A stretch of DNA of 64,000 nucleotides, from NCBI GenBank assembly GCA_961205875.1, contig OY540813.1:34381001-34445000 (forward strand). The letters are read 5' to 3'. Positions 46,710 to 58,148 of this stretch are shown here, piece by piece. This DNA is from Sialis fuliginosa (taxonomy: Eukaryota > Arthropoda > Insecta > Megaloptera > Sialidae). Each line of letters starts with the position of its first letter. The first letter of the stretch is position 1. The notes beneath the pieces are model-generated. The model was not told the origin of the DNA. It worked only from the letters and a program-made list of their open reading frames with translations, and searched no databases. Position numbers and translations under genes: made by a program.

Positions 46710-47813
46710 GGTGTAAGATAACAATAATAATTTATTATAGTAGGCGTATTTAAATACAAAAAATACCTTAATTACATTGACGTATTATACAATTAGTTGA
46801 TCTTAACGTAATCCAAAAACAACAAACAAAAACGAACCGTGCACAATCGTAACAAATGTAAAAAACACAAAATAAACAGTGATATAAGTAATGTACTATC
46901 AAAAACACTAACTAATAAGACGATTTATAGCGTATCACTGATGATTTTAATATTGATGCACAGCGAATAATTATATGAATATATAAATGTTTATAAATAT
47001 AGCGAGAGAAAACACACAATCAAGAATTTACAATATAACACTAGGAATTACGATAATTTAAAACTCAATCACATGGAATCAAAAGGATAGGTTAAAAGGA
47101 ACTCCCGTGCAGTTATTATTGACTTGATTTTAGAACTCTATTCTATATCTCGTTTCGAAAGCCAAAATTGTACTGTCGTCTGTTGCTTACGTTTTCAAAA
47201 TTGTTCAATTCCCCCCTCTACGGGGTTACGTGCGTATTTATTGTATGCGGAACTTCTAGTTAGATAATATTGTTATAAATTCAAGAATGTAGCTTTCAAT
47301 TAGTACTTCCACTGAAAATTATAACGAACACTGTCAAAATTAATTTGGACTCCCCTCCATAGACTGAAAAGACGTGAATCACATTTTTTTTCGGCCCGCA
47401 CAAGTTTTTCATAAAGTATTATGGCCCGCCTTAAATTTTGAGTTGTGCAGGCCTGGCGTAGCGGATAAACAAATGAATTTTTTATTTGTAAAAATAAAAT
47501 GTAGGGAATTTTGTAGCGAATAACTTTTATTTAAAACTTTTTTTTGTATAATACTTATTTAGACCAGTATTTAGCAAAAATCAGAAGAATTTTGCAATTG
47601 AATCATGGTTAACCCCTGTCGCGGACAACCAAAATCGGAGCAAACTTAGGGTATTATTCTACACCACTTCTGTAACATATCCTGTAAGTATTAAAACTGT
47701 ATGCAAAAATTCCTATTTTAGGTATTTTTTAGCCTAGCCATCCAGCCTGGACTATAATTTTATTTTTAGATAATAAAAAAAATTACCTGTTCTTTAATAA
47801 GTGTAATTCTTAC
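46710..47813. other. AT-rich stretch, no supported gene
   Basis: No motif-bearing frames. If the KH gene runs leftward its next exon is not recognisable here. Confidence 0.4.
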
Positions 47814-48852
47814 CTCATCTGAAGAACCGCTGTCCTCACTTCATCTTTATTTTTCACAATTTTTAATTGAACTGCACATTTACTTCCCAAATAATCAAAC
47901 TGATCTTTTAACTTATTCAAATATTCTGACTTAACCTAGGGTTGTCAGATTTCTTGTGAGGGACACCCCCCCCCCTCCCCCGAAAAAAATCAACAATATT
48001 CGGCCATTTTATTTTTAATTTCTAAATAATAAAATAAAATTTATAAATTTTAATACTAATCATTTATTAATTGAAACAATAGTAATTATAAACATATAAA
48101 TTTAAAAAAAATACAATATAAATTGTACATGAACATTTTAATAAGAATAAAAAAATATACTGTTTTTTTAAGTAATAGGTTTCACTTACAATATTAGTAA
48201 TCATACATTTGACAACAATTGAAATCATAGTTTTCAATGCACTGTAGAATACATTCAACAGCATCCACTGAAAGTTTATTTCTTTCGTCTGTCCACGTTA
48301 CCATTATGCCATTAACAACCATTATAATTTTAATAACAACCAATAACTCACCAACTCGTTGAAAATCGCTGCAGTTATAGTGTGTTTATTACAAAAATTT
48401 CAATGAATCGATTATTGACATGGATGGACTGATTGTAAGTCAAAAATGATGTTAACTGTCAAATTTGAATTCAACAATTGAATAAACAAACCATAGATGC
48501 AAGTAACATACCATAATTTGATAAACGGGACTTTTGGGCGTCCCGAAAGGTTTGTTCGGGACACCGGGACATGAGACTAAAAAACGGTGACAATCCCGAT
48601 TAATCGGGACGTCTGACAACCCTACTTAACCAACAGTGTTTTCTTATTATAAATTGAAACCAGATAATCTCTTGCTTCTAGTACTTTTGTTTTTGACTTG
48701 CCCATTATAGTAACCAAATTGGGATTTGAGTCTTCATTATTAGGTAAAAATATTTCAACTTCACGTATTTTTTTAGCATGCTTTTTTCGTTTACTCGTTA
48801 AATAATGATGAAAACTTGCATCGATTATCAGAACTTCTAAATGCCATTTATT
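47814..48852 (-). pseudogene. KH exon copy 1, interrupted by a transposon
   Basis: Minus-strand exon between TTTTTAG (acceptor beside 48852) and GATGAG|GTAAGA (donor at 47814). It is split by a 687-bp MITE (47937-48623) with its 8-bp duplication. Without the insert it would be about 344 nt against 405-429 in the sister exons: about 60 nt near the end (the VEIVGRD region) are gone, shifting the frame. The GKEG loop is also lost. It is nonfunctional unless skipped. Confidence 0.75.
47937..48623. mobile_element. hAT-type MITE inserted in a KH exon, 8-bp duplication ACTTAACC
   Basis: Ends TAGGGTTGTCAGA and TCTGACAACCCT. ACTTAACC at 47929-47936 and 48624-48631. Subterminal GGGACACC and GGACACCGGGACA patches and a poly-C run. 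A 66-residue minus frame inside has no known motif. Confidence 0.85.
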
Positions 48853-49491
48853 CTAAAAATATAAAAAAATTTTTTCAAAAATCATATCATTCCTGTTTTT
48901 GGGTTATCAGTCTTCATCTGTATACCAAATTTCAATTAATTTTCTACGGAATCCTAAAAATGGTATCAAATTTTACTAATGGAGACAGACCACCTTTTTG
49001 ACACCGCACATGCCTAGGTATGAAAATTTTAAAAATACTCAATGACAACCTCCTTATTTCTCCATAATTTTAAATATTGTTGACTAGTAGGTATTTGTCA
49101 TTATCACTAAAACTATGTTACCACTTTTTTCAGATTTTAAGCCAGTTGGTAGTTATTATGATAATGCCCTTTTTGATTTAGAAAAACAATTTTCAATAGG
49201 GTTAAATTCTACTGATTGAGATCTATATTTTGACACTTGATAAAAAAAAATTTTTATTAGCCTCCTTAAAAGAAATCTCCAAAATTTTTGCAATTGTCTA
49301 AGCATCATCACTTTAGTTAAAATTCAGTTAAAATTTTAAGTTTCTAACTCATGGAGATATTATGCTGAGATGAACGGGTGACAAAGTGAAATTAATAATA
49401 TTTCTACAATACCAAAAAAAAGAATTATTTTGCATACATCTTCACAACTGACTAATAAAAATTTAACTAATTGTAAGTAAGTGATTTTTAC

Positions 49492-49914
49492 CGTATTTAA
49501 AGGACTCCTGCCATCATCCACAATAGCTAAAATAACAGCTTCAACATCTTCAACATTTCTTCCAACTATTTCAACAAAGTTTTCTTCATTTTCATTTTTA
49601 ATTACATTTATTTTAACATTAAATTTACTTTCCAAATTATTTACTTGATCTTTTACCTTATTTAAATATTCTGACTTAATCAACATAAGTTTTTTCTTAT
49701 TATATTGTTCTGCATATGAAACCAAATAGTCTCTTGCTTCTAATACTTTAGTTTTTGACTCACCCCATACAGTAATCAAATTGTATTTTGAGCTTTCATT
49801 ATAAGAAAAAAATATATCCACGTAATATTTTATTTCAGCTTGTTTTCTTATTCTTTCCTTTAAGTGACGATAGAGACTTGCGTCAATTATCACAGTCTCT
49901 ATATGCCATTTATT
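49492..49914 (-). CDS. KH exon copy 2 (vigilin-like)
   Basis: Open 423-nt (141-codon) minus-strand exon. Acceptor TTTTTAG|AATAAATGG at 49914; donor AATACG|GTAAAA at 49492. It begins NKWHIET and then VIIDAS. The first half corresponds to a KH fold (ITVWGESKTKVLEARDYLV end), but the GxxG RNA-binding loop is replaced by unrelated residues (RIRKQ). The second half, KSEYLNKVKDQVNNLESKF to VEIVGRN and VILAIVDDG, is a KH-like unit without GxxG. Length is a multiple of three, so inclusion or skipping preserves frame. No complete gene is visible; the start and end are outside or unrecognised. Confidence 0.65.
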
Positions 49915-50030
49915 CTAAAAATAAATAAAATAAAAATAAATATATTTTTACTCAACCAAACGGTAAATATGTAAATATGGATAGTGCCGAGTACCGATAA
50001 TTTTCTTGTGATCTACGTATCATCTATATA

Positions 50031-50518
50031 CAGGGTGAGGCAGTAACTATTACCACCTTACATATCTTCGAATCTATAAGGCCCAGAGAAAAATTAGTGT
50101 AACCAAAATTGTACGATACGAAGGGGGCTATCATATAGCGATAATAATTTTTATTCAAGGGGAGGCACTTTCGAGATATCAAGGTCATCTTCATTTTTTT
50201 TAAATTGATTCGGTACATTTTTTTCCATAATATGATAGAGGAGCTGAAAAAAAGTTCTGAACTCATCACACAAGATTTAAAGTGAAGAAAAAACGATTAA
50301 AAAATACAATTTTTTATTAAAAAGGTTGGAAAGTTACGTTTGAGGGGAAGACGGTGGGGTAAGACGCAGATTCGGTTGCCAAAACTACGACTTGTCTTTC
50401 TCACTTGCACTCTTGCACTCATGTATTTGTCATTACTTGTCATTTTACAATGCCAGGCCCGTTGCCATGTTACGCATTAATTTCAAATATCCTTAATATA
50501 TATAAAGCTCAACGTCTC

Positions 50519-50564
<46 letters not shown>

Positions 50565-52064
50565 CGTTAGTTACCTTATCACTCGAGAACCACTTATCCG
50601 ATTTACGAGTTTTTTTTTTTAATTCATAGGTACGTTCTCTGGCCAGGTTATAGGCTATATTTTTTACGTTAGGTAACATAACAACAAAGCAGTGACGATA
50701 ATAGTAAATCAAGTCGGAAAAAATTTTGCCGTCGGCGCGCTGTTTTGTAATACGCTGCCTAAACCGTTCAATATAGAACAAAATAATGTATTAAAGAATT
50801 GTGTAGAATCAAAAGTTCTACAATTAAGTCAGCGACACGATATGTCTAACTTTTATATTTAAGCCACAATGACTGCTTTTATGTTACAAAAAAAACATAA
50901 AATATTTGGGTTTTGTTTACATGGACTTATGACCTGCAAAACATTAATCCTTATCGAAATAAATGATTTCATCGTCATAAGTACTTAATGTAGATATAGT
51001 TTGCCATTTACAGCATCCAATTTGGTCGTATAGTTTAGAAAATATCTTAAAATATATTTATAAAGGTAACATTTTAAATGTATGGTGTCGTGCCGCATCG
51101 AAGCGATGTACATCAGACTGGATTCGCTTACGTTCGGTAGATATTCGGAGTCCCTCGGCTGACGTTTGAGTTAATTTTGTTTTCAATAATTAACATTTAA
51201 ATTTAAACAGAACACAAATTATTTGTACTTTTTTCTTCTGATTCGTTTTTGTTAGGTAATTTAGGTATTGATAAATTATTATTACAATAATAACTAATCG
51301 TGTTTGTACTTAATTAATTAAACTATATTTTTCAAAAATCCTAAACAATAATTCCGTAGTCTACGCGAGCGAAGCCGCGTGGGCCCAGCTAGTTTATACA
51401 TAATTTCATACATTTTTCATGTTTCTTTTACTGTTTTCTTAATAATGGTGTGGTCAAAATGTGTAATTCTTGTTTAATATATTTATTTTACAATATATTT
51501 ATTTTTCAAAACAATCTTACTGTTTTTTAAATTGATTTTTATCATTTTTCTATATTTTAACAATCAATTTTTATCAACTGCCATTTAACGCTATGTATTT
51601 ACAACTAGACTTTACAATTCATTTTCTTAAAAACGAGATGGTCAAAAAATCTGAAATTTTAGTATGTCATTCATACTGAGTGTTTAAACAACTGTGTGAA
51701 ATTTCAACTAATAGTAATAATGATGACCACCACTTCGAACATCTTCTTTAAATGTAAATTTTTAATAAAAAAATGTATTTTTTAATCGTTTTTTCTTCAC
51801 TTTAAATCTTGTTTAATGATCTTGTGTGATGAGTTCAGAACTTGTTTTCAGCTCCTCTATCATATTATGGAAAACAAAAGTACCGAATCAATTTAAAAAA
51901 ATGAAGATGACCTTGATATCTCGAAAGTGCCTCCCCTTGAATAAAAATTATTATCGCTATATGATAGCCCCCTTCGTATCGTACAATTTTGGTTACACTA
52001 ATTTTTCTCTGGGCCTTATAGATTCGAAGATATGTAAGGTGGTAATAGTTACTGCCTCACACTG
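50031..52064. mobile_element. TA-flanked foldback (mariner-type ends) in a KH intron
   Basis: CAGGGTGAGGCAGTAACTAT at the left is mirrored by ATAGTTACTGCCTCACACTG at the right, with about 330-bp arms (left to about 50360, right from about 51725). TA at 50029-50030 and 52065-52066. A Helitron (50490-51392) occupies its centre. The two arm frames beginning MMSSEL are simply the two inverted copies. Confidence 0.8.
50490..51392 (+). mobile_element. Non-autonomous Helitron inside the foldback
   Basis: Starts TCCTTAATATATATAAAGC, then (TCTG)n at about 50517-50561. Ends with hairpin CGCGAGCGAAGCCGCG, spacer, CTAG (51389-51392) and T. A shorter decayed relative is at about 52067-52362 (GAGAACCACTTATCCGATTT shared). 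Confidence 0.7.
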
Positions 52065-52066
52065 TA

Positions 52067-52362
52067 TATTATAAAACTGTCTGTCTGTCTGTTCATTAGT
52101 GTGCTTATCACTTGAGAACCACTTATCCGATTTAAGTGTTTTTTTTATAATTCATATAAGTATATGTTTTTGCCAAGGTTTTAGTATATATTTTGTTACG
52201 TTAGGTAATATAAGGAATAAGCAGTGACAATAATAGTAAATCAAACAATATAATGTAGTAAAGAATTGTATAGAATAAAAAGATCTAAAATAATTCAACT
52301 AGATTTTCCAATAACCCTAAACAATAATTCCGTAGTCCACGTGAGCAAAGCCGCAGGTACAG
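52067..52362 (+). repeat. Degenerate Helitron copy
   Basis: (TCTG)n, then GAGAACCACTTATCCGATTT, AATTCCGTAGTCCACG and an altered GTGAGCAAAGCCGCAGG end. It has the same order as 50490-51392 with a large deletion and no CTAG. Confidence 0.55.
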
Positions 52363-52735
52363 ATAGGACAAAATATTTTTACGATTTAACGTACATATTT
52401 AAATTCCTTGAATTGTCAACTTTAATTTGATATCCCACTTACCAGAATTGAATCAAAATATTTTTGATAACCCATTTGCAACCCTTAAAAAGCACCAAAA
52501 AATTACAATTTTAATTTTATATCTCAGGTCTATTTTTGGTCCACCATTTACTATAATGCCAAATCTCAGCTTTCTAGATCTAATGGTTCTATAGTTAGAA
52601 AAGTGAGACAGACAGACAAGTGTTGATTTCATAAATGTTACTTTTTTCCAGTTTTGATATAGAAAATTAAAAATACACAAAAATAATATATTTCAAATGT
52701 ACAAATAATCAGTATGTAAAATAAGTGATTCTTAC

Positions 52736-53143
52736 CTCATCCAAAGAACTGCTATCATTATCCACAATAGCTAAAATAATAGCTTCAGCATCTACAGCAT
52801 CTCTTCCAGTTATTTCAATAATTTTCTCTTCATTTTCATTTTTAATTACTTTTATTTTAACTTTAAATTTACTTTCCAAATTATTTATCTGATCTTTTAC
52901 CTTATTAAAATATTCTGACTTAATCAACATATTTTTTTTCTTATTATATACTTTTGCGTATGCTACTATAAAATCTCCTGCATTCAGTACTTTTGCTTTT
53001 GACTTACCCAATATATAAATCAAATTGGGATCTAAGCTTTCTGTATTAGGAAAAAATACATCCACCTTAAGTTTTCTTAATTCCTCCTCTAATTGACAAT
53101 GAAGACTTGCATCAATAATCACAGTTTCTACATGCCACTTATG
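52736..53143 (-). CDS. KH exon copy 3 (vigilin-like)
   Basis: Open 408-nt (136-codon) minus-strand exon. Acceptor TTTTTAG|CATAAGTGG at 53143; donor GATGAG|GTAAGA at 52736. It begins HKWHVETVIIDASLHCQ. In the first KH unit the segment that should hold GxxG is shortened to LEEELRKLKVDVFFP. SLDPNLIYILGKSKAKV and the final helix are kept. The second unit (KSEYFNKVKDQINNLESKFK, IIEITGRD, IILAIVDND) is complete. About 260 bp of the sequence upstream (in gene sense) is nearly identical to that before copy 4, so both came from one duplication of exon plus intron. Confidence 0.65.
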
Positions 53144-53403
53144 CTAAAAATATAAAAATAAATTTTTACTTCACTTTAAATTGAAATGTTTATAAAAAAT
53201 ATTTTCATACACGCAAATACTTTTTTCTAGGGTGCAGTTTTCACGTTAACAAAAATGAAAAAAATTTAAAACTTTGAGGGTGGTTTTCACCCCTTCAATG
53301 GCTGTATAGGCATGTATTAACAAAATTTGTATCTCTTAGATTCAATTGAACTATAAGTATACCAAGTCTCATCAAAATCAATTAAATAAACTTTGCACCA
53401 TTC

Positions 53404-55269
53404 CACTATGGGCCAGGAGACCCTGTTCTATGGCCAAAAGTCCAGAAGTCATCCGATTTAATTAAAATTCATTTTATAAGGGTTTTTTGTGACGCTGATT
53501 TCAAATTTTTAATAAAAATTCTAGAACTAATATGGAGACTAATATATTTCAAAAGTTATCCGATTTAAATAAAATTCATTTTATATGATTCTATTGGGAC
53601 ACTGATTTCAAATTTTTTATAAAAATTTAAAAATTCAAAATGGCGGACTCAATATGGCGACCAATATATTTCAAAAGTTACCCGATTTAAATAAAATTCA
53701 TTTTATAAGGTTTTATTGGGACGCTGATTTAAAATTTTTTATAAAAATTTTAAAATTTAAAATGGCGGATCCAATATGGCGACCAAGATATTTCAAAAGT
53801 TATCCGATTTTAATAAAATTCATTTTATAAGGTTTTATTGGGACGCTGATTTCAATTTTATTATAATAATTTAAAAATTCAAAATGGCGGATACAATATG
53901 GCGACCAATATATTTCAAAAGTTATCCAATTTAAATAAAATTAATTTTATAAGCACGCGGTGTAAACAAATAACAATCTAAATACAAGTAATATCCTTAC
54001 AACAATCCACAACAAAGTTTCACTCTAACACTATGAATGAAACTAAAAATTGCATAAACTCACCCCCTGACTACCCCGACCATTAGGGGTTGAGTGTCGA
54101 TTTTTTATTTTTATTGAAAACTGTTTTGTCCAAATTCACCTGTATAAGTAAAGCAACTATGCAGATAAACATATCAAAAACCCACCCTCGTCCACCTCTT
54201 ACGCTATTAGGGGTTGAATGTTGAAATTTTTATTTTAATTGAATATTATTATATTTTCTCCGAATTTACCTTAATATCGCAAAAAAACTATGTAGATAAA
54301 TATATCAAAATTTTAAAAATTAAACATCAACACCCCCCCCCCCTCCTCCTCCCATCTCTTAGGGGTTGAATTTTCGAAAATGCTATTTGTCTTGTACAAT
54401 ATGTGTGCAATGTTTCATTCGAGTGAATACAAACAAATTTTTTTGGTCATATAAACTTTTCCACCCCCTTGCACCCCTTAGGAGTTTAATTTTGGGAAAT
54501 ACTTAAATACTTGTTTCATTATTTGTATTATAGAGTATTCATTTTAAGTTTCAAGTAAATCCAACCAAAAAATATTTTCCCATACAAAATTTTACACCCT
54601 TTTTTGCCCCCGCAGGGGTTGAATTTAGAAAAATCTTTTCTTAATGGGTGAATAAATGGAAGACACCTCTCAAATTTCACGGTCCAGAGAAAGTTTGTAC
54701 ACTCGTAGTACTATATTCGTTTATACAATGTGAAATAAATATGTACATATCATTCTTGTACGTTTAGAAGAGTTTCACAGTCAAGCAAATGAAAACGGGC
54801 AAAAAGGGGCAGATCTAGGCTGAAGTGCACATCCTAGAGAAGACATTTGTGAGTCTCATTACTTAATACAAGGCGGTATCTTTCGGTATTCGCATTCGGC
54901 AGCAGGTGCTTTGCTGAAAAATCTTGTTTTTTATACTAAAAAAGTGGTTTTACTTCAGTAAAACTAAAAATAACGCATTCATGTGATATTTAAAATTATT
55001 TTTGAACATCCACGAATGAAATAATTAAAATATACGGCTTGGAATTTAAGACTTTACAATAAATATTACATTTTACAAGCGACAGTAACATAATTTTTTT
55101 TATACATTTTTCAACTTTGCGCCCCTGTCATTTGAACAGGAATTGATTAATCAACATGTAATTGTCATCATAACTACTTCAATTAATGCTGAATTCAGTA
55201 GTCTAATTCGTTTTCTCAAATTCGAAAGTAGACTTTTGGCCACAGAACAGGGTCTCCTGGCCCATAGTG
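53404..55269. mobile_element. 1.87-kb element with ~40-bp TIRs and CATTC duplication, in a KH intron
   Basis: CACTATGGGCCAGGAGACCC at the left and GGGTCTCCTGGCCCATAGTG at the right, pairing about 40 bp. CATTC at 53399-53403 and 55270-55274. The left part has a ~122-bp tandem repeat. No transposase frame. Superfamily unknown. Confidence 0.75.
53468..53960. repeat. Tandem repeat, ~122-bp unit, about 4 copies
   Basis: ATTCATTTTATAA recurs at roughly 53468, 53575, 53697, 53818 and 53940 (ATTAATTTTATAA in the last), with AAAATGGCGGA(T/C) and ATATGGCGACCAA phrases in each unit. Confidence 0.8.
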
Positions 55270-55598
55270 CATTCCCTTGATCCAATTTGTAGCCCAATCA
55301 ATTTAGATTTCTTCACGAAAAAAACTGCCTAATCGAAACTTTTGACGCAGTTGTGTCTCCCAGACGAAGTAGATGATGAAATCACATTCTTGCCCATAAC
55401 TTAATTACCGGAAGTGTCCGCCATCTTGTATTTTGTGTTTTTGTCGATTTGAACGCGTATTTTGCATTTCTTGATAAAAAGGTTAATAACAATTTTATAG
55501 AGAATTTAATTCTCTACAATTTTTATAAAGTCAATATTGTTGACAAAACATTATTTATTGCTAATAATAATAAGCAAAAAGTGTTAAAAATTAGAAGA

Positions 55599-56231
55599 GT
55601 GGCGCAGTTTTTTCAACTTTTGTGCCATTTTTATTGAAAATAAGTGGCATATTTAAATGACAAAGTTGTAGAGGACTCAATTTTCAACAAGTTTTTCGTA
55701 CGATGTGTAGATGACGGCCAAGAACATGCTAAACACAGCTACGATTTTTTATGGTTGAGCCTGAATATGGATTATTTTTCAGAAAATAATAATAATTTGG
55801 CAACACTCAAAAAATGAACAGACGTTAATATAGAGGTTAAAAAATGACATTGGAAGACTTAAAACATTACAGGGTGTTTCATTCAAAAAATCTTTGTTTT
55901 TGTTATAGTGCAAAAATGAGACACCATATTGTTGAAAATAATTTTATAACGTTCATCTTTTCAGACCAATAATATTATGTACCAAACTGTTTTTTCTATC
56001 TCCTACGGGAAGAGCGCTAGGAAAGCCGGAGCACTATTGAACTATCCTGTATTGTGTCCAACAGCGCGATTGTTGTTGTTGAGCGTGTTCCCGGCTGTCA
56101 TCTATACACGTTGTACGAAAAACTTGTTTGTACAAAAGCTGTTGAAAATTAAGCCCTCTACAACTTTGTCATTTAAATGTGCCACTTATTTTCAATAAAA
56201 ATGGCACAAACGTTGAAAAAACTGCGCCATT
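55599..56231. mobile_element. MITE with long inverted ends in a KH intron
   Basis: GTGGCGCAGTTTTTTCAA at the left and TTGAAAAAACTGCGCCAT at the right, extending about 140 bp (GACAAAGTTGTAGAGG with its complement). No coding capacity. Target duplication not resolved. Confidence 0.7.
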
Positions 56232-56387
56232 TCCATTTCCTTCGGAACTTTGAAGTAAAAATACATAAGAATGATATATTTCAAATCTTATATATTTTCA
56301 CAAAATAATAAAAAAAAAAAAATCATACTCATACACATCATCTCCACAATCGACTAACGCAGATTTAGCTAAGTAAGTGATACTTAC

Positions 56388-56792
56388 ATTATTTAAAGAA
56401 CTCCTACCATCATCCACAATAGCTAAAATAACAGCTTCAGCACGTACAACATCTCTTCCGACTATTTCAACAATGTTTTCTTCATCTACATTTTTAATAA
56501 TTTTTATTTTAACTCCAAATTTTCTTTCCAAATTATTTAATTGATCTATTAACTTATCAAAAGATTCAGACTTAATGAACAGTTTTTTCTTATTATATTG
56601 TTCTGCACACATGACCATATAATCTCTTGCTTCTAGTACTTTTGTTTTTGACTTACCCACTATAGTAACCAAATTGGGATTTAAGCTTTCTTTATTAGGA
56701 AAAAGTACATACGCCTTAATTTTTCGTAATTCCTCCTCTAATTGACAATGAAGACTTGCATCAATAATCACAGTTTCTACATGCCACTTATG
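56388..56792 (-). CDS. KH exon copy 4 (vigilin-like)
   Basis: Open 405-nt (135-codon) minus-strand exon. Acceptor TTTTTAG|CATAAGTGG at 56792; donor AATAAT|GTAAGTATC at 56388, an almost ideal donor. The first KH unit again lacks GxxG (LEEELRKIKAYVLFP). The second unit (KSESFDKLIDQLNNLERKFG, VEIVGRD, VILAIVDDG) is nearly identical to copy 5. The 3' halves of copies 4 and 5 and their downstream introns match closely, whereas the 5' half and upstream intron of copy 4 match copy 3. Copy 4 therefore looks like a recombinant of the two types. Confidence 0.65.
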
Positions 56793-57375
56793 CTAAAAAT
56801 ATAAAAATAAATTTTTACTTCACTTTAAATTGAAATGTTTATAAAAAATATTTTCATACACGCAACACTTTTTTCTAGGGTGCAGTTTTCATGTTAACAA
56901 AAACGAAAAAAATTTAAAACTTTGAGGGTGGTTTTCACCCCTTCAATGGCTGTATAGGCATGTATTAACAAAATGTCTATCTCTTATTGTTAGATTCAAT
57001 TGAACTATAAGTATACCAAGTCTCATCAAAATCAATTGAATCCATTTTGCACCAAAATCAATAGATCTAGAGATTTCACTGAGACAAACTTAGCACAAAA
57101 AATTTTAATTAGTGTATTTTTATAGAAATTATCGCATACCAAAGAAAATTCTACATCCAGACAGAATGACCCATGCACAGCTGCTGTGCGGAAAATAATT
57201 TTTCTTTTTTATAACAATATTTCCATTTCCTTCGGAACATTGATGTAAAAATACATAAGAACGATATATTTCAAATCTTATATATTTTCACAAAATAATA
57301 AAAAAATAATTCTTACTCATACACATCATCTCCACAATCGACTAACGCAGATTTAGCTAAGTAAGTGATACTTAC

Positions 57376-57804
57376 ATTATTTAAAGAACTCCTACCATCA
57401 TCCACAATAGCTAAAATAACAGCTTCAGCACGTACAACATCTCTTCCGACTATTTCAACAATGTTTTCTTCATCTACATTTTTAATAATTTTTATTTTAA
57501 CTCCTAATTTTCTTTCCAAATTATTTAATAGATCTATTAACTTATCAAAAGATTCAGACTTAATGAACAGTTTTTTCTTATTATATTGTTCTGCACACAT
57601 GACCAGATAATCTCTTGCTTCTAGTACTTTTGTTTTTGACATACCCGCTATAGTAACCAAATTGGAATTTAAGCTGTTTTTATGAGGAAAGGATATATCC
57701 ACATCAAATTTTTTTCTAGTATCTTTAATTTGATGTCCTTCTTTTCCAATTAAATAACAATAAAAACTTGAATCAATTATCACTCTTTCTGTATGCCATT
57801 TATT
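57376..57804 (-). CDS. KH exon copy 5 (vigilin-like, with intact GxxG)
   Basis: Open 429-nt (143-codon) minus-strand exon. Acceptor TTTTTAG|AATAAATGG at 57804; donor AATAAT|GTAAGTATC at 57376. It is the only copy with a full type-I KH signature, YLIGKEGHQIKD. The loop is followed by KKFDVDISFPHKNSLNSN and VTIAG...VLEARDYLV. This resembles the final KH domain of vigilin (VDIxFP...DPN.VTV.G). KH domains bind single-stranded RNA; vigilin acts on mRNA in the cytoplasm. The second unit lacks GxxG and may be structural. Best candidate for the ancestral copy. The upstream exons are not in the window up to 64000. Confidence 0.7.
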
Positions 57805-58148
57805 CTAAAAATTTAAAGTTAAATTTATATTTAATGTTTAAAAAATATAAAAGGAAAGTATTATTAAAGTAGTATGAATAATATATTTAATAGCGGATTT
57901 CCCAATAGGCACATTCTGGGGTCCCCCAAATTATAAAGGTTAAATAATTTAATAATTTCTCTGTATTCTATTTTTTTAATTTACTATAAAACAATATCAA
58001 GACATAAAAAATAATAAATTTCACACACTTCTGCTTTTTTTTAAATTTTGTGACAATTAAGAATATTTTTAATTCTTATACTTTAGACAATGAAAGAAAT
58101 AGAATGAAATCTATTAAAATTAATCAATATTAATAATACATACATATA
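57805..58148. other. Upstream intron of KH copy 5
   Basis: AT-rich, no gene visible. Confidence 0.4.

Noticed and set aside
50405..50781. Opposing open frames across the (TCTG)n run
   Set aside because: Both are produced by the microsatellite (SVCLSVCL and TDRQTDRQ runs) inside a Helitron.
49360..57783. KH-containing frames as separate single-exon ~150-residue genes
   Set aside because: The apparent starts are internal codons. Each frame is bordered by a conserved acceptor upstream and a GT donor before its stop, so they are exons.
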